Positions 50,712 through 60,007 of a DNA stretch of 64,000 nucleotides are shown here, in pieces. Positions within the stretch are counted from its first letter, which is position 1; each line of letters begins with the position of its first letter. The position numbers were made by a program, and so were the translations under genes. Source of the stretch: SZUA-430 sp044220975. GTDB lineage: Bacteria; Pseudomonadota; Alphaproteobacteria; Micropepsales; Micropepsaceae. The stretch covers positions 62,001-126,000 of the forward strand of contig JBGAPZ010000001.1 of NCBI GenBank assembly GCA_044220975.1, in the 5' to 3' direction. The notes under the pieces were generated by a model. The model was not told the DNA's origin. It saw only the letters and a list, made by a program, of their open reading frames with translations, and ran no database searches.

Positions 50712-52073
50712 ATGCAGATTACCGAAACCGTCAACGACCACCTGCGCCGCGAATTCCGGATCACGGTGGAAGCGCGCGACCTCGATGCGAAGCTGCTGTC
50801 GCGGCTTGAGGGGATGAAGGACCAAGTGCAGCTCAAGGGCTTCCGCCCGGGAAAGGTGCCAGTCGCACACCTGCGCAAGACGTTCGGAAAATCGATGATG
50901 GGCGAGATCGTCCAAGAGGCGGTGGCGGAGTTCAGCCAGAAGGCGGTCGACGATCGCTCGCTGCGTCCGGCAATGTCGCCGCAAATTCAGCTCGTCAGCA
51001 AGGTCGAAGAAGTAATCGCTGGCGCCGAAGATCTGGTCTTCACGATGGGCGTCGACCTTATGCCCGATTTCAAGCTGGTGGACCCATCGTCGATTGCGCT
51101 GACGCGCCCGATCACGGATGTCGCAGACGAGGACATTGAGCAATCGCTGAAACGGCTGGCGGCCCAACAACGCACGTTTGAACCCAAGGGCGACGACGCG
51201 CAGGCACAAGACGGTGACCAGCTGTTGATCGACTTCACCGGTAAAATCGACGGCATCCCATTCGATGGAGGCACGGCGGAGAACGCCGAACTCGTCATCG
51301 GTTCGGGCAGCTTTATCCCGGGCTTCGAAGAGCAACTCAAAGGTTCGAAAGCAGGCGACGCGAAAGTTGTCGCAGTGACGTTTCCCGCCGACTATCCGTC
51401 CGCAAACCTCGCCGGAAAATACGCAGACTTCGATGTGAGCGTGAAAGAAGTGCGCCGCGGCGTGGAAGCAGAGGTGGACGAAACTCTCGCGACGAAACTC
51501 GGTCTCGACAGTTTGGACAAGCTGCGCGAAGCCGCGCGCATGCAGCTCACCAATCAATTCGGCCAGGCTAGCCGTGCGCACCTGAAGCGCGCCTTGCTTG
51601 ACGCGCTCGACGGTTCGCACAGTTTCGACTTGCCGACCGGCATGGTGGAAGCCGAGTTCAAGCAAATCTGGACGCAGGTTGAGCAAGACATAAAAGCCGG
51701 AAACCTGGCGGATGAGGACAAGACCAAATCGGAGGACGACCTCAAGAAGGAGTTCCGCTCGATTGCGGAGCGTCGCGTCCGCTTAGGCTTGGTGCTGTCG
51801 GAGTTCGGCCGCGTGAACAATGTTATGGTGACCCAGGAAGAGCTCAGCCGCGCGGTAATGATGCAAGCGCGCCAATACCCCGGCCAAGAACAGCGAATTG
51901 TGGAGATATACCGCAACAATCCGGATGCGCTGGCGCAACTCCGCGCGCCGCTCTTTGAGGACAAGGTCGTCGACTTCCTATGCGGTCAGGTAAAGATCAC
52001 TGACAAGCAAGTGAGTCGGGATGACCTGTTCAAGGACCCCGATGACCTGGCAAAAATCCTGAAGGCGAACTAA
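50712..52073 (+). CDS. tig: trigger factor (ribosome-bound peptidyl-prolyl isomerase/chaperone)
   Basis: First chaperone to meet nascent chains; docks on L23. The 453 residues have the N-terminal ribosome-binding domain with the signature GFRPGKVPVAHLRKTFG (near residue 45-60), the FKBP domain (about 165-245: GDQLLIDFTGKIDG; GSGSFIPGFEEQL) and a long helical C-terminal chaperone domain. It is followed 42 bases later by clpP, the conserved tig-clpP-clpX-lon order. Confidence 0.97.
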   Translation: MQITETVNDHLRREFRITVEARDLDAKLLSRLEGMKDQVQLKGFRPGKVPVAHLRKTFGKSMMGEIVQEAVAEFSQKAVDDRSLRPAMSPQIQLVSKVEEVIAGAEDLVFTMGVDLMPDFKLVDPSSIALTRPITDVADEDIEQSLKRLAAQQRTFEPKGDDAQAQDGDQLLIDFTGKIDGIPFDGGTAENAELVIGSGSFIPGFEEQLKGSKAGDAKVVAVTFPADYPSANLAGKYADFDVSVKEVRRGVEAEVDETLATKLGLDSLDKLREAARMQLTNQFGQASRAHLKRALLDALDGSHSFDLPTGMVEAEFKQIWTQVEQDIKAGNLADEDKTKSEDDLKKEFRSIAERRVRLGLVLSEFGRVNNVMVTQEELSRAVMMQARQYPGQEQRIVEIYRNNPDALAQLRAPLFEDKVVDFLCGQVKITDKQVSRDDLFKDPDDLAKILKAN

Positions 52074-52115
52074 GTCACAAGTCGGCGACACCAGCGTCGC
52101 TCCAGAGGCAGCTTC

Positions 52116-52754
52116 ATGAAAGACGTCCACGAGACCTACGCCAACTACTACATGCCCTTCGTCATCGAGCAGACGGCACGGGGCGAACGCTCGTACGACA
52201 TCTATTCAAGGCTCTTGAAGGAACGGATCGTCTTCGTCTCGGGTCCGATCGAAGACACGATTGCGACGCTCGTGACGGCACAGTTGCTGTTCCTCGAAGC
52301 CGAAAATCCCAAAAAAGAAGTATCGATGTACATTAACTCGCCTGGCGGGTTGGTGACCGCAGGTCTCGCGATTTACGACACCATGCAGTACATCCGGCCG
52401 CCGGTTGCCACCTTGTGCATCGGCCAAGCAGCCTCGGCGGCCTCGCTACTTCTCTGCGCTGGGGAAAAGGGACAGCGTTTTGCCCTGCCGAATTCGCGAG
52501 TGATGCTGCATCAACCTTCCGGCGGCGCGCAGGGTCAGGCGACGGATATCGCCCGTCATGCCCAGGAAATAGTGAAGCTTAAAAGGCGCCTGAACGAGAT
52601 CTATGCCCGTCATACTGGACAGGCGGTTGAGGCGATTGAAAAGGCCCTAGATCGCGACTATTTCCTGACCGCCGAGGAGGCAAAGACCTTCGGCCTCATC
52701 GATCAGGTATTCACCAAACGCCCAGCAGGCACGGATATCGGGAAGACTGACTAG
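52116..52754 (+). CDS. clpP: ATP-dependent Clp protease proteolytic subunit
   Basis: Tetradecameric serine protease. The 212 residues contain Ser107 (IGQAASAAS), His132 (VMLHQPSGG) and Asp181 (LDRDYFLTAEEA), plus MYINSPGGLV. The N-terminus before YDIYSRLLKERIVF is short and likely processed. It lies between tig and clpX; the 194-base gap to clpX suggests a separate clpX promoter. Confidence 0.97.
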   Translation: MKDVHETYANYYMPFVIEQTARGERSYDIYSRLLKERIVFVSGPIEDTIATLVTAQLLFLEAENPKKEVSMYINSPGGLVTAGLAIYDTMQYIRPPVATLCIGQAASAASLLLCAGEKGQRFALPNSRVMLHQPSGGAQGQATDIARHAQEIVKLKRRLNEIYARHTGQAVEAIEKALDRDYFLTAEEAKTFGLIDQVFTKRPAGTDIGKTD

Positions 52755-52794
52755 TTCCCGGGCAGATTGCGCGGTTTCTACGATACACCCGCGA

Positions 52795-52809
52795 TTAATG
52801 AATTCTTGA
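52795..52809. promoter_or_regulatory. near-match to a CtrA box upstream of clpX
   Basis: TTAA, seven bases, TTGA: one mismatch to the TTAA-N7-TTAA box of the alphaproteobacterial regulator CtrA. It is 140 bases before clpX. The short motif may occur by chance. Confidence 0.25.
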
Positions 52810-52948
52810 TCCGTGGCGGCCTAGCATGCTCGAATTGAGCTGGAGGGCGGCGCGTAGGGGATTCGGCACGCGTTTAGCTTTGTCGGTAATATACCCGGGA
52901 ATTGGCCGGAAACGGCACGGTTCTGTGGGCTCCTAGAGGGAGAAGAGA

Positions 52949-54214
52949 ATGAGCAAGAGCGGCAGTGACTCGAAGAACACTCTCTACTGCTCATTCTGCG
53001 GCAAAAGCCAACACGAGGTTCGAAAGCTTATTGCCGGTCCGACGGTGTTCATCTGCGATGAATGCGTCGAACTCTGCATGGATATCATCCGTGAAGAGAA
53101 TAAAACCTCACTGGTAAAATCCCGAGATGGCGTACCCACGCCGTCTGACATCCGCAAAGTCCTCGACGACTATGTGATCGGTCAGGATCACGCCAAGAAG
53201 GTTCTCTCCGTCGCGGTCCACAATCACTACAAGCGCCTGAACCATCAGACGAAGAACGGCGACGTCGAAATCGCAAAGTCGAACATCCTACTGATCGGTC
53301 CGACGGGCTGCGGCAAGACGCTGCTCGCCCAGACGCTCGCGCGTATTCTCGACGTGCCCTTCACGATGGCGGACGCGACGACGCTCACCGAAGCAGGCTA
53401 CGTCGGCGAAGACGTCGAAAACATCATTCTCAAACTGCTGCAGTCGGCCGATTACAATGTCGAGCGTGCGCAGCGCGGCATCGTCTACATCGACGAAGTC
53501 GACAAGATCAGCCGCAAGTCCGACAACCCGTCAATCACGCGCGACGTATCGGGTGAGGGCGTACAGCAAGCGCTGCTGAAGATCATGGAAGGCACGGTCG
53601 CTAGTGTTCCGCCGCAAGGCGGCCGCAAGCATCCGCAGCAGGAATTCCTGCAAGTCGACACGACGAATATTTTGTTCGTGTGCGGCGGCGCGTTCGCCGG
53701 CCTTGAGCGTATCATCTCAGCTCGCGGCAAGGGCTCATCGATGGGTTTCGGCGCGAACGTTCAAGCCGCGGACGACCGCGGCACAGGCGCCATTTTGCGC
53801 GAGATCGAGCCGGAAGATCTTTTGAAGTTCGGTTTGATCCCGGAATTCGTTGGCCGCTTGCCTGTGCTGGCCACACTTGAGGACTTGGACATCGATGCAC
53901 TGATGTCAATTCTCACCAAGCCGAAGAATGCGCTCGTAAAACAGTATCAGCGGTTGTTTGAGATGGAGGGGCTCTCCCTCACGTTCTCCGACGACGCGCT
54001 AAAGACGATCTCGCGCAAGGCCATTGCCCGCAAGACGGGTGCTCGTGGGTTGCGTTCCATCATGGAAAACATCCTGCTCGACACGATGTTCGATTTGCCC
54101 GGCATGCGGGGTATCACCGAGGTGGTGATCAACGGTGAAGTGGCCGAAGGCCGCGCGCGCCCCCTCCTGATCTACGCAGATAAGCGTGCAGAGACGGCGT
54201 CCGCAGCATCGTAA
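52949..54214 (+). CDS. clpX: ATP-dependent Clp protease ATP-binding subunit ClpX
   Basis: AAA+ unfoldase that feeds ClpP. The 421 residues carry the N-terminal zinc-binding domain (Cys14, Cys17, Cys36, Cys39), Walker A GPTGCGKT (117-124), Walker B IVYIDEVDKI, the pore loop GYVGEDVE and the RKH-type GRKHPQQEF loop. A GGGAGAAGAG ribosome site precedes the ATG. It precedes lon by 165 bases. Confidence 0.98.
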   Translation: MSKSGSDSKNTLYCSFCGKSQHEVRKLIAGPTVFICDECVELCMDIIREENKTSLVKSRDGVPTPSDIRKVLDDYVIGQDHAKKVLSVAVHNHYKRLNHQTKNGDVEIAKSNILLIGPTGCGKTLLAQTLARILDVPFTMADATTLTEAGYVGEDVENIILKLLQSADYNVERAQRGIVYIDEVDKISRKSDNPSITRDVSGEGVQQALLKIMEGTVASVPPQGGRKHPQQEFLQVDTTNILFVCGGAFAGLERIISARGKGSSMGFGANVQAADDRGTGAILREIEPEDLLKFGLIPEFVGRLPVLATLEDLDIDALMSILTKPKNALVKQYQRLFEMEGLSLTFSDDALKTISRKAIARKTGARGLRSIMENILLDTMFDLPGMRGITEVVINGEVAEGRARPLLIYADKRAETASAAS

Positions 54215-54258
54215 ACCGTAGCGGGCGACCGGGCTCTGCTGCGCATTTTCACAGGCCC

Positions 54259-54287
54259 CTTGAAGGGAGGGTATCTCGCCTCCACTT
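54259..54287 (+). promoter_or_regulatory. RpoH (heat-shock sigma)-like promoter upstream of lon
   Basis: CTTGAAG, a 14-base spacer and CTCCACTT, close to CTTGAAA-N11-16-CCCCATNT (the -10 half matches five of seven fixed positions). Transcription would start about 85 bases before the chosen lon ATG. Lon is a known heat-shock protein. Confidence 0.5.
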
Positions 54288-54379
54288 CATTCCCTCGTTA
54301 AGAATTGAGGCGTTCGCAGAGTCGAGCCGTCAGACCGCTCGTTAAGAGCAACGCCAGAGCTACTGAAAGGTTGGTCGAT

Positions 54380-56803
54380 ATGAAAACCGCAGACGACGAC
54401 AACGCAAAGACAGTGGGCGTGTACCCGGTTCTGCCGTTGCGTGACATCGTCGTCTTCCCGCACAAGATCGTTCCGCTCTTTGTTGGTCGCGAGAAGTCGG
54501 TCCGTGCGCTCGAAGACGTCGGTCTTGAGGAAAAGCAAATCCTGCTCGTAACACAGAAGAACCCGGCGCAGGACGAGCCCACTGAAGACGATATTTACAC
54601 GGTCGGCACCCTCGCCTCCGTCGTGCAACTCCTGAAGCTTCCGGACCAAACCGTCCGAGTCCTCGTCGAAGGCAAGCAGCGCGCGCGCATCCGCAAGTTC
54701 GTGCCGAATGCGAACTTTTTCCAGGTCGAAGCGGAATTGCTGCCGGACGATCTGAAGGATCCCCGTGAGGTCGAGGGCATTGCGCGCTCGGCCTCGTCGC
54801 AGTTTGAAGCCTACATCAAACTCAACCGCAAGATTCCGCCGGAGTCGCAGTCCGAAGTGCAGCAGATAACCGATCCGTCGAAATTGGCGGACGTAATTGC
54901 CTCGCACATCACGGTCAAGATTGCCGACAAGCAGGCGTTGCTCGAGACGACCAGCGTCGCCGAGCGTTTGGAAAAAGTGTTCGGCTTCATGGAGGGCGAG
55001 ATGAGCGTCCTTCAGGTCGAACGCAAAATCCGCACGCGCGTGAAACGTCAAATGGAAAAGACGCAGCGCGAGTATTATTTGAACGAGCAGCTGAAGGCGA
55101 TTCAGAAAGAGCTCGGCGAGGGCGAAGAACAGCGCGACGAACTCGGCGAACTCGAAGATCGCATCAAGAAGACCAAGCTGTCGAAGGAAGCCAACGACAA
55201 GGCCATGGCGGAAATGCGCAAGCTTCGCCAGATGTCGCCGATGTCGGCTGAGGCAACCGTTGTTCGCAACTATCTCGATTGGATCCTCTCGCTCCCCTGG
55301 GGCAAGAAGAGCAAGGTCAAGAAGGACATGGACGAGGCCGAGAAGGTCCTCGACGACGATCACTTCGGGCTTGAGAAGGTCAAGGAGCGCATCCTTGAAT
55401 ACCTCGCGGTGCAACAGCGCGCAGGCAAGCTACGCGGGCCCATCCTTTGCCTCGTCGGCCCGCCCGGCGTTGGCAAAACCTCGCTTGGCAAATCGATCGC
55501 AAAGGCAACTGGCCGCGAGTTCGTGCGCATGTCGCTTGGTGGCGTGCGTGATGAGGCCGAAATCCGCGGTCACCGGCGCACCTACATCGGCTCGATGCCC
55601 GGCAAAGTCATTCAGGGCATGAAGAAGGCCAAGTCGGCGAACCCGTTGTTCTTGCTCGACGAGATCGACAAGCTCGGCGCCGACTGGCGCGGTGACCCGT
55701 CGTCGGCGCTGCTTGAGGTCTTGGATCCTGAGCAGAACGCGACGTTCCAAGATCATTACCTGGAAGTCGACTTCGACTTGTCCGACGTCATGTTCATCAC
55801 GACGGCCAACAGCCTGCGTATGCCGCAGCCGTTGATGGATCGTATGGAGATTATCCGCATCCCCGGCTACACCGAGGATGAGAAGGTCGAAATCGCCAAG
55901 CGCCACTTGCTGCCGAAGCAGTTGGAGGCTCACGCCTTGAAAGAGGGCGAGTGGTCGATCACCGATGCGGGCTTACTTGATTTGGTGCGCTACTACACGC
56001 GCGAAGCCGGCGTCCGTAACCTCGAGCGCGAACTTGCGGGCCTAGCCCGCAAGGCGGTGCGAGAGATCGTTTCGAAGAAGGCGAAAACGGTCCAAGTCAC
56101 TCCGAAGAACCTCGAGAAATATGCGGGCGTCCGCAAGTTCCGCTATGGCGAAGTCGAAGGCGAAGACAATGTGGGTGTGGTGACTGGTCTAGCCTGGACC
56201 GAAGTCGGCGGCGAAACTCTTACGATCGAAGCCGTCATGTTGCCCGGCAAGGGCAGGATGCAGGCGACCGGCAAGCTCGGCGACGTCATGAAAGAATCGA
56301 TTGACGCAGCACGGTCGTACGTTCGCTCGCGCGCGACGAGCATCGGCATCACGCCGCCGACGTTCGACAAGCGCGACATCCATGTGCACGTACCGGAAGG
56401 CGCAACGCCGAAAGACGGTCCGTCCGCCGGTGTCGCGATGACGACGGCAATCGTGTCGGTCCTGACGGGTATCGCAATCAAGCGTGACGTCGCGATGACG
56501 GGCGAAGTTACCCTGCGCGGCCGCGTATTGCCGATCGGCGGCCTAAAGGAGAAGTTGCTGGCGGCACTCCGCGCGGGCATCAAGACCGTGCTGATCCCGT
56601 CTGAAAACGAAAAGGACCTAGCGGACATCCCCGACAACGTCCTGAAAGGCTTGACCATCGTTCCGGTCGCAACCGTCGACGATGTGCTCGCAAAAGCCTT
56701 GGTTCGTCCGCCCGTCCCGATCAAATGGGAAGAACCGGTCGAAGCACCGCCCCCCCGGGGTAAGGGTGAGACAGAAGATCACGAAGGTGTGGTCGCGCAT
56801 TAG
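54380..56803 (+). CDS. lon: ATP-dependent protease Lon
   Basis: Hexameric AAA+ serine protease. I chose the ATG at 54380 (MKTADDDNAKTVGVYPVLPL), ten bases after an AAAGG site, rather than the TTG 25 codons upstream; this gives 807 residues. The N-terminal substrate domain (LPLRDIVVFPHKIVPLFVGR), Walker A GPPGVGKTSLGKS, Walker B LFLLDEIDKLG and the catalytic dyad (Ser in PKDGPSAGVAM, Lys in GGLKEKLLAALRAG) are all present. The C-terminus has an extra Pro/Glu-rich tail. A strong terminator follows. Confidence 0.98.
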   Translation: MKTADDDNAKTVGVYPVLPLRDIVVFPHKIVPLFVGREKSVRALEDVGLEEKQILLVTQKNPAQDEPTEDDIYTVGTLASVVQLLKLPDQTVRVLVEGKQRARIRKFVPNANFFQVEAELLPDDLKDPREVEGIARSASSQFEAYIKLNRKIPPESQSEVQQITDPSKLADVIASHITVKIADKQALLETTSVAERLEKVFGFMEGEMSVLQVERKIRTRVKRQMEKTQREYYLNEQLKAIQKELGEGEEQRDELGELEDRIKKTKLSKEANDKAMAEMRKLRQMSPMSAEATVVRNYLDWILSLPWGKKSKVKKDMDEAEKVLDDDHFGLEKVKERILEYLAVQQRAGKLRGPILCLVGPPGVGKTSLGKSIAKATGREFVRMSLGGVRDEAEIRGHRRTYIGSMPGKVIQGMKKAKSANPLFLLDEIDKLGADWRGDPSSALLEVLDPEQNATFQDHYLEVDFDLSDVMFITTANSLRMPQPLMDRMEIIRIPGYTEDEKVEIAKRHLLPKQLEAHALKEGEWSITDAGLLDLVRYYTREAGVRNLERELAGLARKAVREIVSKKAKTVQVTPKNLEKYAGVRKFRYGEVEGEDNVGVVTGLAWTEVGGETLTIEAVMLPGKGRMQATGKLGDVMKESIDAARSYVRSRATSIGITPPTFDKRDIHVHVPEGATPKDGPSAGVAMTTAIVSVLTGIAIKRDVAMTGEVTLRGRVLPIGGLKEKLLAALRAGIKTVLIPSENEKDLADIPDNVLKGLTIVPVATVDDVLAKALVRPPVPIKWEEPVEAPPPRGKGETEDHEGVVAH

Positions 56804-56829
56804 GCTCGCCCAAAAAACAGGCAGAAATC

Positions 56830-56859
56830 GGCCGCCGAGGGTAAACCCGGCGGCCTTTT
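56830..56859 (+). terminator. lon intrinsic terminator
   Basis: GGCCGCCGAGGGT pairs with ACCCGGCGGCC (one bulged base, tight loop), followed by TTTTCCTTG, 27 bases after the lon stop. Confidence 0.85.
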
Positions 56860-56997
56860 CCTTGTTATCCAGCGGCATTTTGCCCGGATTTCTGCGGATT
56901 CTCTTTGACACCGAGCCGCGAACCCCTAAATTCCGCCGCCAAGTTCCGGGCAAAACCGCCCATTTCTGTCACTCCCACGAGAAACCCGCGAGGACTC

Positions 56998-57270
56998 ATG
57001 AACAAGAACGATCTGGTCGCGGCCGTCGCTGAAAAGGCGACCGTGCCGAAAGCTGAAGCCGAGAAGATCATCGACACGGCGCTGGAAGTCATCACCAACA
57101 CGCTGAAGGGCGGAGAAGAAGTTCGCCTGGTCGGTTTCGGCACCTTTGTCGTGACGACGCGCAAGGCCGGCACGGGCCGCAACCCGCGCACAGGCGAGGA
57201 AATCAAGATTCCGTCGTCCAAGCAGCCAAAATTCCGCGCGGGCAAGCAGCTCAAAGACGCGGTGAACTAA
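56998..57270 (+). CDS. hup: DNA-binding protein HU
   Basis: Nucleoid histone-like dimer of 90 residues. The ATG at 56998 gives MNKNDLVAAVAEKATVPKAE; the frame is open upstream, but those codons are not HU-like. The signature GFGTFVVTTRKAGTGRNPRT and the flexible arm EIKIPSSKQPKFRAGK are complete. It lies after the lon terminator with its own 140-base upstream region, and is followed by a terminator. Confidence 0.97.
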   Translation: MNKNDLVAAVAEKATVPKAEAEKIIDTALEVITNTLKGGEEVRLVGFGTFVVTTRKAGTGRNPRTGEEIKIPSSKQPKFRAGKQLKDAVN

Positions 57271-57299
57271 GTTTTTCCGCTGATTGGCGGATTTCTGAG

Positions 57300-57330
57300 G
57301 GCGCGGATGAAAATCCGCGCCTTTCGTTTT
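57300..57330 (+). terminator. hup intrinsic terminator
   Basis: Nine-bp stem GGCGCGGAT/ATCCGCGCC with a GAAA loop, then TTTCGTTTT. Confidence 0.85.
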
Positions 57331-57362
57331 GTGCAAGGCGTCTGCTATGCCCGCAAGCGAAT

Positions 57363-57438
57363 GGGCGATTAGCTCAGTTGGTAGAGCGCATCGTTTACAC
57401 CGATGATGTCGGCGGTTCGAGCCCGTCATCGCCCACCA
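57363..57438 (+). tRNA. tRNA-Val (TAC)
   Basis: A 76-base tRNA: acceptor GGGCGAT/ATCGCCC, D-arm GCTCAGTTGGTAGAGC, anticodon TAC in TTTACAC, T-arm GGCGG-TTCGAGC-CCGTC, discriminator A, encoded CCA. It follows hup, and the adjacent spacer holds repeat-like sequence also seen after tRNA-Asp. Confidence 0.97.
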
Positions 57439-57465
57439 CGCTTCGCCCTTACGGGCTTTGCGTGG
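57436..57465 (+). other. stem-loop in the tRNA-Val 3' trailer
   Basis: CCACGC (beginning with the encoded CCA) pairs with GCGTGG, enclosing GCCC/GGGC with a TTAC loop. No U tract follows, so processing or CCA masking is a likelier role than termination. Confidence 0.5.
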
Positions 57466-57507
57466 CGTAGCAATGAGAAGAGCGTTAGACCGAAGCAGTA
57501 CTCCGCG

Positions 57508-57537
57508 TAGCCCGAAGGGCGAAGACGAGCGAATTTG
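57508..57537. repeat. short extragenic repeat, copy 1
   Basis: Contains GTAGCCCGAAGGGCGAAGACGAGCG split by a GCCC-GAA-GGGC palindrome. A related copy (AAGCCCGAAGGG...AGGCGAGCGG) follows tRNA-Asp at 60208-60237. Confidence 0.4.
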
Positions 57538-57552
57538 CGAGGGGAGCCTGAA

Positions 57553-58086
57553 ATGAAACTGCGCATCATCGCCACATTCTTCACTACGGTCGCGCTCGTC
57601 ACCTCCGCCCACGCGACCGTCACCTCCCAAAGCCCAACCGGTTTCACGGTCGCATACGAAGCCGACGTCACGGTCGCGCCGAAAGCGGCTTACGACGACT
57701 TCGTCGAAGTGGGCTCATGGTGGAACGCCGCGTCGCATTCCTATTCCGGCGACGGCAAGAACATCACGGTCGACGTCAAACCGGGCGGATGCTGGTGCGA
57801 GACGCTGAAGAATGGCGGCTTCGTTCGCCATATGACGGTGGAGCAGGCCGATCCAGGCGCGCGGCTTGTTTTCAGTGGCGGCTTAGGTCCGCTCGCGTTC
57901 ATGGGTGTCTCGGGGCACATGATTGTAAGCATTCAAGCCAAAGGCGCAGGCTCGCACGTCAAGCTGACCTACATAGTCGGTGGTCACGACCCGAAGGACT
58001 TCAAGGATATCGCCAACGGCGTCGACGGGGTCCTTGGCGAGGCCTTCAAGCGCTACACAAACTTCACCTCAACCAGAAAGCCGTAG
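57553..58086 (+). CDS. exported SRPBCC-domain protein
   Basis: A 177-residue protein with a clear signal peptide (MKLRIIATFFTTVALVTSAHA, cleavage after AHA). The mature part fits the SRPBCC/START-like ligand-binding fold: YEADVTVAPKAAYDDFVEVG at the start, a WW pair, GGCWCETLKNGGFVRHMTVE and SHVKLTYIVGG, with a C-terminal helix. Such proteins bind hydrophobic ligands; no ligand can be named. I chose the ATG at 57553 with GGGAG eight bases upstream. Its stop lies one base from the convergent FAD oxidase stop. Confidence 0.8.
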   Translation: MKLRIIATFFTTVALVTSAHATVTSQSPTGFTVAYEADVTVAPKAAYDDFVEVGSWWNAASHSYSGDGKNITVDVKPGGCWCETLKNGGFVRHMTVEQADPGARLVFSGGLGPLAFMGVSGHMIVSIQAKGAGSHVKLTYIVGGHDPKDFKDIANGVDGVLGEAFKRYTNFTSTRKP

Positions 58087-58087
58087 G

Positions 58088-59422
58088 CTAGGCGAGCGCG
58101 TCCTCGACCCAAGCGCGCGCGAGAATAAAACGCAGCTGCCAAAGCCTGAGTGCCGGCAGCGGGAAGCGCGCCGGCAGTCCGTCGATAGGGGCAGGCAAAG
58201 GCCCAGCCGTTCCCGCGATACGTTTCGCAAGCTCCCGCCCCGCCCAAGTCATGAAAGCAACGCCGTTGCCATGGCACCCGAACGCGAATGAAACGCTCGG
58301 ATCATCCGGCAGTTCGCCGATCGCCGGCGTTAGCCGCCGGGTCGCCGCGATGAAGCCGCGCCAAGAATGCGTTGTCTCGACGCCCGCGAACGCCGGAAAC
58401 ATCTGACCGATCCGCCGCTCGAGCAACGCTCGCATAGCCGCTCCGCCAGCCGGGCTCCCCGTCGTGTCGCCGCGACCGCCAAACAAAAGCCGATTGCCCG
58501 GCAGCATCCGCAGATACGCAAGATGCGCGCGCGTGTTCGACGCGGGCGCCGCGGTGCGCCAACTCTGGCGGCTAAATTCATCGTCGCTCAATGGGCGCGT
58601 CGTGACGATGTTGGAGAGGATCGGCATCACACGCCCTGCCAGCGCCGGGATCAATTCCTCGGGAAGCCAGCCGTTCGCAGCGACGATTACGCGATTTGCG
58701 CGAATACTGCCGCCCGCGGTGACGAGCCGATGACGCTCGCCTTCGCGCCGCCAATCGACCACACGCGATTGAGCATGCACCTTTGCGCCGCGTGCGATCG
58801 TTGCGCGGGCAAGTCCGAAACAATAGGCGAGGGGGTTGAGGCCAAATCCGACGCTCTCATGCAACGCGCCATATTGCTCCGTACAAGCGAACGCCTCGTC
58901 GCTGAATCCTGCCGCCTGCACGATCCGCGCGGGTACGTTGATCCGCGACAGCGCATCCGCATGTGACCGAAGCTCGCTCATGCGGCTCGGCTTATGCGCG
59001 AACGTCCACACGCCTCCGTCCTGCCGCTTGACGTCGATACTTTCCTCGGCCGTTAGCGTTTCGACCAAGCGAACCGCATCGACCAGCGTGCGAAAGAACG
59101 CGAGCGTCTCCTCTTCGCCATAGATTGCCGCGAGTTCGCTAGCGCCAAGAAAAGATGCGCCCACGCTGCAAAACCCGCCGTTCCGCCCGGAAGCGCCCCA
59201 GCCGATCGGGCCGGCTTCCAGAACCCGCACGTCGGTGCCCGACCGCGCCAAATGGTAGGCAGCCGAGAGGCCACAATATCCGCCGCCAATGATCGCGACA
59301 TCAGCTACCTCGTCGCTCGCAAGGACGGTTGCGCCGATATCCCCGTACTCAGCGCGCTGCGCCTCCCAAATGCTGTCGACTGGCTTCGACCAATCATAAA
59401 GCGCCGGGTGGAACAGCGTCAT
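58088..59422 (-). CDS. FAD-dependent amine/amino-acid oxidoreductase (DAO family)
   Basis: A 444-residue flavoprotein of the D-amino-acid-oxidase/glycine-oxidase fold, similar in length and layout to gamma-glutamylputrescine oxidase. The Rossmann motif is VAIIGGGYCGLSAAYHLA (43-60), then VLEAGPIGWGASGRNGGF, the second motif VIVAANGWLPEELI and a C-terminal HGNGVAFMTWAGRELA. The substrate is likely a small amine or amino acid; there is no polyamine pathway neighbour to support PuuB. It lies three bases after the DUF4287 gene on the same strand, so they share a transcript. Confidence 0.88.
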   Translation of the reverse strand: MTLFHPALYDWSKPVDSIWEAQRAEYGDIGATVLASDEVADVAIIGGGYCGLSAAYHLARSGTDVRVLEAGPIGWGASGRNGGFCSVGASFLGASELAAIYGEEETLAFFRTLVDAVRLVETLTAEESIDVKRQDGGVWTFAHKPSRMSELRSHADALSRINVPARIVQAAGFSDEAFACTEQYGALHESVGFGLNPLAYCFGLARATIARGAKVHAQSRVVDWRREGERHRLVTAGGSIRANRVIVAANGWLPEELIPALAGRVMPILSNIVTTRPLSDDEFSRQSWRTAAPASNTRAHLAYLRMLPGNRLLFGGRGDTTGSPAGGAAMRALLERRIGQMFPAFAGVETTHSWRGFIAATRRLTPAIGELPDDPSVSFAFGCHGNGVAFMTWAGRELAKRIAGTAGPLPAPIDGLPARFPLPALRLWQLRFILARAWVEDALA

Positions 59423-59425
59423 GCG

Positions 59426-60007
59426 TCAGTTCTCGTCGTACGCGGCCTTCACCCACGTCTTCGCCTCGGCATCGAACGCTTTCGCCGAAGCGAGCAAAAT
59501 CGCTTTCTTGTTTCGCTCGCCGCCGCCGAAGTTTCTTACGTCGACCAATCGCGCGCTCTTCGGATATTTTTGCATCGCAAGGCCGATCATCAGGCCCTGC
59601 TTGTTTGGCTTGATCGCCCCGTACTGCTTCAAATGATAGAGCGCGACATAGCTCTTACGCGGGCTCAACGTGCCCGGGCCGAGTTTGGTCACAAACGCGG
59701 CGACCTTATCGTAGAGCGGCCGTTGCTCGGCGAATTTCGCAAACAGCGTGTCCATCAACTTGTTCGGATCCTCTTCGCCCAAGGCGTTGCTACCGAATGC
59801 GCGCCACAGGATCAGGCTCGCGCGATTTTGGCCGAGGCCATGCTTCGCCTTGAACCAAGCGAGCCGTGCGCGCGGTTTTGTCTCGGGGCAGGTCTTAGCG
59901 ATTTTGACCCACTGGGCGACGGTCTTGCCCGTGGCCTGCGCGATATTGGCCTCCAGCGAGGCGAAGTATTTCTGCAGCCGGTCCGGCTCTTTGAACGTCT
60001 CAGCCAT
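59426..60007 (-). CDS. DUF4287 domain-containing protein (with DUF5655-like C-terminus)
   Basis: A 193-residue soluble protein. The N-terminal half has the DUF4287 pattern: ATGKTVAQWVKIAKTCPE, then RARLAWFKAKHGLGQNRA. The second half (about 95-155) matches DUF5655 in style: RPLYDKVAAFVTKLGPG, SYVALYHLKQYGAIKPNK. No function is established for the family; it often accompanies nucleic-acid-binding or mobile-DNA-related folds only loosely. I chose the ATG at 60007; a GTG eight codons upstream also fits. It is the first gene of a two-gene unit with the FAD oxidase. Confidence 0.78.
   Translation of the reverse strand: MAETFKEPDRLQKYFASLEANIAQATGKTVAQWVKIAKTCPETKPRARLAWFKAKHGLGQNRASLILWRAFGSNALGEEDPNKLMDTLFAKFAEQRPLYDKVAAFVTKLGPGTLSPRKSYVALYHLKQYGAIKPNKQGLMIGLAMQKYPKSARLVDVRNFGGGERNKKAILLASAKAFDAEAKTWVKAAYDEN

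Noticed and set aside
52795..52809. CtrA control of clpX
   Set aside because: Only one near-match with a mismatch in a short motif; kept as a low-confidence site and not as a finding.
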